A stretch of 64,000 bases of DNA from Amycolatopsis benzoatilytica AK 16/65. GTDB taxonomy: Bacteria > Actinomycetota > Actinomycetes > Mycobacteriales > Pseudonocardiaceae. Position 1 is the stretch's first letter, and each line of letters opens with the position of its first letter. The notes below the pieces were generated by a model, which saw only the letters and a list, made by a program, of their open reading frames with translations, did not search any database and was not told the origin of the DNA. Shown here one piece after another: positions 58,836 to 64,000 of this stretch. The DNA is taken from NCBI RefSeq assembly GCF_000383915.1, contig NZ_KB912942.1:876506-940505 (forward strand), written 5' to 3'. The translations under genes and the position numbers were made by a program.

Positions 58836-60256
58836 ACGAGCGTGGAGAACGGAGGCCGTCGAGGCCGCAACGGGGCCGGCCGGCCCCGCGCAAACAGGGA
58901 CCGCGGCGTCCGCCGGAGGTGGACCCCGCCCGGCAGGTCGCGTTCGACGTGCTGCGCGCCGTGCGCGAGAAAGACGCGTACGCGAACCTGGTCCTGCCGC
59001 AGATGCTGCGCGAACGCCGGATCAGCGGGCGCGACGCCGCGCTGGCCACAGAGCTGACCTACGGCACCGCCCGGGCGCAGGGGCTGCTCGACGCGGTGAT
59101 CGCCGCGTGCGCGGACCGGCCGATCGAGAAGACCGACCCGGTGGTGCTCGACGCGCTGCGCCTCGGCGTCTACCAGCTGCTGCGCACCCGCATCCCGGAG
59201 CACGCCGCGGTCGGGTCCACTGTGGACCTGGTGCGCGCGGAAGCCGGTTCGTGGGCGACCGGTTTCGTCAACGCGATCCTGCGTGTGGTGTCCACAAAGG
59301 ACGAAACGCAGTGGCTCACCGAGGTCGCGCCGGACGAGGCGACCGACCCGATCGGCGCGTATGCGCTGCGCTCGGCGCACCCGCGCTGGGTGGCCCGGTC
59401 GTTCGCGGAAGCGTTGGGGGACAAGGGTGCGGAGCTGAAAGCCGCACTGGAAGCCGACGACGCCCGTCCGGAGGTGCACCTGGTCGCGCGCCCGGGCGAG
59501 ATCAGCGCCGACGAACTCGCCGCGATCACCGGCGGCGACCTCGCGCCGTACTCGCCGTACGGTGTGCGCCTGCCTTCCGGCGCGGGCGACCCGGCCGAGG
59601 TCGCGCCGGTGCGCGAGCACCTCGCCGCGGTGCAGGACGAGGGCAGCCAGCTATGCGCCATCGCGGTCACGAAGGCCCCGTTGGAAGGCCCGGACGAACG
59701 CTGGCTGGACCTGTGCGCGGGCCCCGGCGGCAAGGCCGCGCTGCTCGGCGCGCTGGCCAAGAGCAGCGGTGCGCGTGTCGACGCGGTCGAGAAGGCCGAG
59801 CACCGGGCCCGGCTCATCGAGAACGCGACCGAGGGCCTGCCGGTCACCGTGCACGTCGCCGACGGTCGCGACAGCGGCCTCGAACCCGGCTACGACCGCG
59901 TCCTCGTCGACGCCCCGTGCAGCGGACTGGGCGCGCTGCGCCGCCGTCCGGAAGCCAGGTGGCGGCGCAAGCCCTCCGACGTCGCGGACCTCACCAAGTT
60001 GCAGGGCGAACTGCTGGTCGCGGCGCTGGACCTGGTGCGCCCCGGCGGCATCGTCGCGTACGTGGTGTGCTCGCCGCACCTGGCCGAAACCGAAGGCGTA
60101 GTCGGGGAAACCGCTCGCCGGACCAAGTCGGAGATCCTGGACGCACGGGAGTTCTTCCCCGGCGTCCCGCAGCTCGGCGACGGCCCGTACGTGCAGCTGT
60201 GGCCGCACCGGCACGGCACCGACGCGATGTTCTGCGCCGTGCTGCGCAAGCCGTGA
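58832..60256 (+). CDS. rsmB: 16S rRNA m5C methyltransferase RsmB (Sun/Fmu)
   Basis: Methylates C967 of 16S rRNA. 474 residues: basic N-terminal tail, NusB-like RNA-binding domain ([20 protein letters not shown] ... [15 protein letters not shown]), and the SAM domain with motif [19 protein letters not shown], motif [20 protein letters not shown] and motif [18 protein letters not shown]. The Cys residues of both motifs are present. GTG overlaps the fmt stop. Confidence 0.94.
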   Translation: MNERGERRPSRPQRGRPAPRKQGPRRPPEVDPARQVAFDVLRAVREKDAYANLVLPQMLRERRISGRDAALATELTYGTARAQGLLDAVIAACADRPIEKTDPVVLDALRLGVYQLLRTRIPEHAAVGSTVDLVRAEAGSWATGFVNAILRVVSTKDETQWLTEVAPDEATDPIGAYALRSAHPRWVARSFAEALGDKGAELKAALEADDARPEVHLVARPGEISADELAAITGGDLAPYSPYGVRLPSGAGDPAEVAPVREHLAAVQDEGSQLCAIAVTKAPLEGPDERWLDLCAGPGGKAALLGALAKSSGARVDAVEKAEHRARLIENATEGLPVTVHVADGRDSGLEPGYDRVLVDAPCSGLGALRRRPEARWRRKPSDVADLTKLQGELLVAALDLVRPGGIVAYVVCSPHLAETEGVVGETARRTKSEILDAREFFPGVPQLGDGPYVQLWPHRHGTDAMFCAVLRKP

Positions 60257-60756
60257 CGGACCTGGGCTTGGTCGCCAGCTCGTGCGGCGGACTGGACCTC
60301 CGGTTCACCGCCGAGCTGGCCAAGCCCGCCGCCGCCCGGGGCTGGCGGCTGGCCGTCACCCTGACGCCGACCGCGCACCGCTGGCTGGACACGACCGGCG
60401 GCCTGGCGGAACTCCAGGCGACGACGGACCTTCCGGTGCGCAGCGCGTCGCGGCTGCCCGGGGAACCGCGCCCGCATCCGGACCCGCGGGTGTTCCTGTT
60501 CGCGCCCGCATCGGCGAATTCGATCGCGAAACTGGCACTGGGCATCGCGGACAACCAAGCGCTGACGCTGCTCGGCGATGTCCTGGGCGCACCGGGCATC
60601 ACCATTGTCGTGGCGTATCAGATCCAGCCGACCCGGGCGCATCACCCGGCATGGCAACGGCACCTGGACACGCTCGCCGGCGCAGGCGTCCGGCTGCACC
60701 AGCTGGACCCGAGCCGCCCCTGGTCCGAGCCCTTGGACCTGTTGCCCGCGCCGTGA
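60253..60756 (+). CDS. Flavoprotein of the PPC-decarboxylase fold
   Basis: A 167-residue protein resembling the flavoprotein domain of CoaC/Dfp-like enzymes: LAVTLTPTAHRWLDTTGG, an acidic/His region, and VFLFAPASANSIAKLALGIA (the flavin-binding PxSAN-like motif), followed by GAPGITIVVAYQIQP. Substrate not known; coaBC is present separately, so this is unlikely to be the CoA enzyme. GTG overlaps the rsmB stop, and its stop codon lies inside the palindrome at 60752. Confidence 0.75.
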   Translation: MTDLGLVASSCGGLDLRFTAELAKPAAARGWRLAVTLTPTAHRWLDTTGGLAELQATTDLPVRSASRLPGEPRPHPDPRVFLFAPASANSIAKLALGIADNQALTLLGDVLGAPGITIVVAYQIQPTRAHHPAWQRHLDTLAGAGVRLHQLDPSRPWSEPLDLLPAP

Positions 60757-60800
60757 AGGGAACTTTAAGGGAATCAGAGTCCCTCAAAGTTCCCTTCACG
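60752..60800. terminator. 49-bp palindrome between convergent genes (repeat family member 4)
   Basis: Arms 60752-60775 and 60777-60800 pair over 24 bp with two mismatches around a central A; the outer part is CGTGAAGGGAACTTT. It includes the stop codon of the flavoprotein gene and ends 16 bp before the stop of the convergent phosphatase gene, so it may serve both. Confidence 0.8.
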
Positions 60801-60816
60801 CACGTTCAGGCGAGAG

Positions 60817-62220
60817 TCAGCGCAGCTTCAGTGCGCGCTTGACGGTGCCGAACAGGTCGGTCTGGTTGGTCAGCCCGACGACGTTCGCCGCCTGCGGACC
60901 GTACGCCGCGATCCGCACCTGGGTCCCGGTGTGCTCCATCGACGAACCCGGCATCGCGGTGCCGTAGTTGATCGTCATGTTCGCGCCCTCGTTGGTGATC
61001 AACGTGGCGGTCTGGCCCGGCGACTTCGCGTCGTTCGACACGATCTGGCTGGTGTGCCCGTGGTCCGCGGTCACCACGACCAGCGTGTCCGAGTGCGTCC
61101 GGGCGTAGGCCAGGCCGGCCGCGACCGCCGCGTCGAAGTCGATCGTCTCGCCGATCTGGCCGCACGGGTCCGCGGCGTGGTCCTGCTTGTCGATCGACGC
61201 ACCCTCGACCTGGAGGAAGAAGCCCTTGTTGCTCTTGCGGTCCTCGAGCAGCTGCAGCGCCTTCTGGGTCTGCGCGACCAGCTTCGGCTGGGTTTTCGGC
61301 AGGGCCGGGTTCGCCGCGCAGCGGGCCGGTGCGGTGCCGCCCACGGCCGGCTTCGGGCCGACCCAGTTCACCGGCAGGTTGCCTGGCGCGAACAGGCCGA
61401 GCACCGGCTGGCCGGGACCGGCCTTGGCCAGGTCGTCGGCGGTGGTGAGGACGCGGTACCCAGCTGCCTTGGCCTGCTCCAGGACCGGCTTGCCTTTGAA
61501 CTGGCCCGCGGTGGCTTTCTGGTCGAAATACTTCGCGCCGCCGCCCAGGAGCACGTCCGGGCGGGTCTGCACGAGCTGCTCCGAGATCGAGCCCGCGCCG
61601 CCGTTCTCCTTGGCGTTCTGCGCGCATTTCTTGGTGGTCTCGTCCGGGCCCTTGCAGTCGCGGTCGACGACGTGCGCGCCCTGGACGGCCGGGGTGGCGT
61701 CCTGGACCTCGGCAGTGGTCACGTCGCCGGTGCGCAGGCCGTTGCGCTTGGCCAGCTCCAGCAGCGTCGGCAGCGGGTTGCCGTAGGCGTCCACCGAGAT
61801 CGCGCCGTTGTAGGTCTTCGTACCGGTCGCCCAGCCGGTGCCGGACGCCGCGGAGTCCGTGACGTAGTCCGGTTTCGCCGGGTTGCCCTTCTCGACCGCG
61901 TACGTGGTGTAATCGCCGGTCAGCGGCAGCTCGTCCATCGAGAGCCGGCCGGCGGCGCCGCGTTCGTAGTTGCGCGCCGCGGTGATCTCGGAATCGCCCA
62001 TGCCGTCGCCGATGAACAGGATGACGTTGCGCGCGGCACCGCCCTGGATCGCCTGGCGGATCTCCTGCGTGCGGTCGCCCGCGCCGGCCGAAGCGGTGCG
62101 CGCGCCCTGGTCGTCCTGGTTGCCCTGCGCGGCCAGCGCGACGGGGGCAGCAGCGACCAGCGCGACGCCTAATGCGCCCGCGGCCAGCCACTTGCGACGG
62201 CCTGCCAAGACGGTTCTCAT
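60817..62220 (-). CDS. Exported alkaline phosphatase (PhoA family)
   Basis: A 467-residue secreted phosphatase with a signal peptide (GRRKWLAAGALGVALVAAAPVALA). Metal and active-site motifs: NVILFIGDGMGDSEITAARN, the catalytic Ser in YVTDSAASGTGWATG, GFFLQVEGASIDKQDHAADP, and DTLVVVTADHGHTSQIVSND. It liberates phosphate outside the cell, typically under phosphate limitation; I did not find a convincing PHO box. ATG 62220 places the signal peptide correctly; GGAG lies upstream. Confidence 0.92.
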   Translation of the reverse strand: MRTVLAGRRKWLAAGALGVALVAAAPVALAAQGNQDDQGARTASAGAGDRTQEIRQAIQGGAARNVILFIGDGMGDSEITAARNYERGAAGRLSMDELPLTGDYTTYAVEKGNPAKPDYVTDSAASGTGWATGTKTYNGAISVDAYGNPLPTLLELAKRNGLRTGDVTTAEVQDATPAVQGAHVVDRDCKGPDETTKKCAQNAKENGGAGSISEQLVQTRPDVLLGGGAKYFDQKATAGQFKGKPVLEQAKAAGYRVLTTADDLAKAGPGQPVLGLFAPGNLPVNWVGPKPAVGGTAPARCAANPALPKTQPKLVAQTQKALQLLEDRKSNKGFFLQVEGASIDKQDHAADPCGQIGETIDFDAAVAAGLAYARTHSDTLVVVTADHGHTSQIVSNDAKSPGQTATLITNEGANMTINYGTAMPGSSMEHTGTQVRIAAYGPQAANVVGLTNQTDLFGTVKRALKLR

Positions 62221-62377
62221 GGTTCTCCTCGGGGGGCATCTCGTCCGGAACTTCCGGTCGTGACCCATTAGCGCTCGCTGATGTGTTCGATACGGAGAAT
62301 CCGGATGAGCGCTTTGTGTCCGGAAAGCGAACTCCGGTGCGGTCACGGCCGGTGAACAGCGGGGAACCCGGCCCTCT

Positions 62378-62383
62378 TACACT
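62378..62383 (+). promoter_or_regulatory. Probable -10 element for leaderless rpe transcription
   Basis: TACACT ends 6 bases before the GTG at 62390 and no Shine-Dalgarno is visible. Same arrangement as at 32219 and 34395. Confidence 0.5.
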
Positions 62384-62389
62384 CGGGTC

Positions 62390-63073
62390 GTGGCTTCACC
62401 TCTCATCGCACCCAGCATCCTGTCCGCGGACTTCGCCCGGCTCGGCGAGGAGATCGCGGCCATCGCCCACCCCGGCGCCACCCGCGCCGACTGGGTGCAC
62501 GTGGACGTCATGGACGCGCACTTCGTGCCGAACCTGACCCTGGGCCTGCCGGTGGTGCAGTCGCTGCTGAAGTCGACCGACCTGCCGCTCGACTGCCACC
62601 TGATGATCGACGACCCGGACCGCTGGGCCCCGGCCTACGCCGAGGCCGGCGCGTACAACGTCACGGTGCACGTGGAAGCCGCGAAGGACCCGGTCATGCT
62701 GGCCAAGAACCTGCGCGCCGCGGGTGCGAAGGCCGGCCTGTCGGTCAAGCCGGGCACCCCGCTCGAACCGCACCTGGAAACGCTGAAGCACTACGACACG
62801 CTGCTCGTGATGTCGGTCGAGCCGGGCTTCGGCGGGCAGTCGTTCATCGCCGACGTGCTGGAGAAGGTGCGCACCGCGCGCCGGCTGGTGGACACCGGCC
62901 ACCTGAAGCTGATCGTCGAGATCGACGGCGGGATCAACGCCGACACCATCGAACAGGCCGCCGAGGCGGGCGTCGACTGTTTCGTCGCGGGCTCGGCCGT
63001 CTACGGCGCCGAGGACCCCGGCCAGGCCGTCGCCGCGCTGCGCGAACAGGCCGCCCGCCTTCGCGTCGGCTGA
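62390..63073 (+). CDS. rpe: Ribulose-phosphate 3-epimerase
   Basis: Interconverts ribulose-5-P and xylulose-5-P. 227-residue TIM barrel: [18 protein letters not shown], metal ligands in [18 protein letters not shown] and [12 protein letters not shown], the loop [13 protein letters not shown], and the phosphate-binding [18 protein letters not shown] and FVAGSAVYG. All catalytic residues appear present. It is the usual neighbour between rsmB and the riboflavin genes. Confidence 0.95.
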   Translation: MASPLIAPSILSADFARLGEEIAAIAHPGATRADWVHVDVMDAHFVPNLTLGLPVVQSLLKSTDLPLDCHLMIDDPDRWAPAYAEAGAYNVTVHVEAAKDPVMLAKNLRAAGAKAGLSVKPGTPLEPHLETLKHYDTLLVMSVEPGFGGQSFIADVLEKVRTARRLVDTGHLKLIVEIDGGINADTIEQAAEAGVDCFVAGSAVYGAEDPGQAVAALREQAARLRVG

Positions 63074-63158
63074 CCCGCTGCCCGGGCGCACCGCGCCGGG
63101 CCGGACGGGTGTTGGATGGAGACGCCACCTACGGCGGTGGCCGGTCGAGGAGGCAGCA

Positions 63159-63764
63159 GTGTTCACGGGAATTGTCGAAGAGGTCGGCGAGGTCACCGCG
63201 GTCGAGCAGCTCACCGATGCTGCCCGGCTCACCGTGCGCGGGCCGCTCGTCACCTCGGACGCCGGCCACGGCGATTCGATCGCGGTCAGCGGCGTCTGCC
63301 TGACCGTCGTCACGGTGTCCGACGGCGAGTTCACCGTCGATGTGGTGAACGAGACACTGCAGCGTTCCAGCCTCGCGAAGGTGGCGGTCGGCGACGCGGT
63401 GAACCTCGAGCGCGCGACCCCGGCGGGCGGGCGGCTCGGCGGCCACATCATGCAGGGCCATGTCGACGGCACCGGTGCGTTCGTGTCCCGCGACGAGCGC
63501 GGCGTGACCACGTTCTCGCTGCCCCGCGCCTTGTCTCGATACGTCGTGGAGAAGGGCTCGATCGCCGTCGACGGCGTATCGCTGACCGTCGCGAGCGTGT
63601 CCGACGACCGGTTTTCGGTCGCCTTGATCCCCACCACGCTCGAAGTCACCACACTCGGCCGGCGCGAAGCCGGCGATCTCGTGAACCTCGAAGTGGACGT
63701 CGTAGCCAAATACGTGGAGAAGCTCACTGCGCCACACGTGGCGGCGAACGCGCACAATGTGTGA
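63159..63764 (+). CDS. ribE: Riboflavin synthase alpha subunit
   Basis: Dismutates lumazine to riboflavin. 201 residues with the two homologous lumazine-binding halves: MFTGIVEEVGEV ... VSGVCLTVVTV ... VNETLQRSSL and GHIMQGHVDGTG ... AVDGVSLTVASV ... TTLEVTTLG. In many actinobacteria ribD lies between rpe and this gene; here only 85 bp separate them. GGAGGCA precedes GTG 63159. Confidence 0.94.
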   Translation: MFTGIVEEVGEVTAVEQLTDAARLTVRGPLVTSDAGHGDSIAVSGVCLTVVTVSDGEFTVDVVNETLQRSSLAKVAVGDAVNLERATPAGGRLGGHIMQGHVDGTGAFVSRDERGVTTFSLPRALSRYVVEKGSIAVDGVSLTVASVSDDRFSVALIPTTLEVTTLGRREAGDLVNLEVDVVAKYVEKLTAPHVAANAHNV

Positions 63765-63794
63765 CATCCACCTGGCGGTAGCGAAGGAGCACCC

Positions 63795-64000
63795 GTGAGC
63801 GAGACGAAGGCGTCCGGGCAGCAGACGGGCTGGGCCCCGTGCGGGGCCGGCGCGAAAGTCGACGCGGACGCGATCGAAGCCGCGATCGCGGACATCGCGG
63901 CCGGGCGCGCCGTGGTCGTGGTCGACGACGAGGACCGCGAGAACGAGGGTGACCTCATCTTCGCCGCCGAGAAGGCGACGCCGGAGCTGCTCGCGTTCAT
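63795..64000 (+). CDS. ribB: 3,4-dihydroxy-2-butanone-4-phosphate synthase, probably RibBA fusion (3' truncated)
   Basis: The first 68 residues are visible. After a leader of about 24 residues, the DHBP synthase start [20 protein letters not shown] and the catalytic acidic loop [20 protein letters not shown] are clear. In actinobacteria this domain is usually fused to GTP cyclohydrolase II (RibA), but that part lies outside the window. GTG 63795 has GAAGGAG 6 bases upstream; it follows ribE by 30 bp in a rib operon. Confidence 0.9.
   Translation, partial: MSETKASGQQTGWAPCGAGAKVDADAIEAAIADIAAGRAVVVVDDEDRENEGDLIFAAEKATPELLAF

Overview
The window is very GC-rich chromosomal DNA with GTG/TTG starts and tightly overlapping operons. 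It has the housekeeping order of a filamentous actinobacterium. Markers include a BldD with the c-di-GMP-binding signature, a mycobacterial-type integration host factor (mIHF), a DasR-type GlcNAc regulator, type II dehydroquinase, a helicase-dead PriA and an intein-bearing Rv2578c-type radical SAM protein. Together these point to Pseudonocardiales, most likely Amycolatopsis or a close relative; this is inferred from gene order and protein character, not from a search. No rRNA, tRNA, CRISPR array, prophage or insertion sequence was seen.

Layout. 1-17.8 kb: end of the radical SAM/intein gene, aspS, a DUF389 membrane protein, a kinase-fold protein with a degraded catalytic loop, an SGNH hydrolase, a metallophosphoesterase, rarA, an acireductone-dioxygenase-like cupin, a beta-hydroxyacid dehydrogenase, then the operon DUF948 protein / small protein / alaS / ruvX / mltG / aroE. 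17.8-27.4 kb is more accessory: a GrpB-methyltransferase fusion, a D-2-hydroxyacid dehydrogenase, a frameshifted DUF3885 gene, an alpha/beta-hydrolase lipoprotein, a beta-lactamase-fold hydrolase, and a GlcNAc-type PTS cluster (HPr, IIC, DasR, divergent IIB and IIA) with DasR operator-like sites, then a Rieske protein. 27.7-32.1 kb: prepilin peptidase and the shikimate operon aroC-aroK-aroB-aroQ. 32.2-36.6 kb: a GH43-like lipoprotein, a four-helix membrane protein, pepQ, efp and nusB, followed by a 1.2-kb gene-free spacer. 37.8-53.3 kb: bldD diverging from the pyrimidine operon pyrR-pyrB-pyrC-(membrane protein)-carA-carB-pyrF, then mihF-gmk-rpoZ-coaBC, metK and priA. 53.6-57.8 kb is an accessory block interrupting the usual priA-fmt neighbourhood: an XRE-type regulator, a divergent class III cyclase-like gene, a Crp/Fnr regulator, two tiny membrane proteins, and yqeY. 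57.9-64 kb: fmt, rsmB, a flavoprotein, an alkaline phosphatase, rpe, ribE and the start of ribA/ribB.

How it fits together. The aro and pyr operons are near-complete biosynthetic units (pyrD, pyrE and some aro genes are absent). The pyr operon has a PyrR-binding hairpin just ahead of the pyrR Shine-Dalgarno. The PTS cluster carries every sugar-specific component plus HPr, but no Enzyme I. The most intriguing unit is the cyclase-Crp pair facing an XRE regulator: it has a recognisable promoter, four TTCAGT repeats in the shared intergenic region, and a following pair of small membrane proteins behind two palindromes. It looks like a self-contained nucleotide-signal module. A second theme is a family of near-perfect 47-51 bp palindromes placed at gene ends (5388, 10506, 51120, 60752) whose two arms change together.
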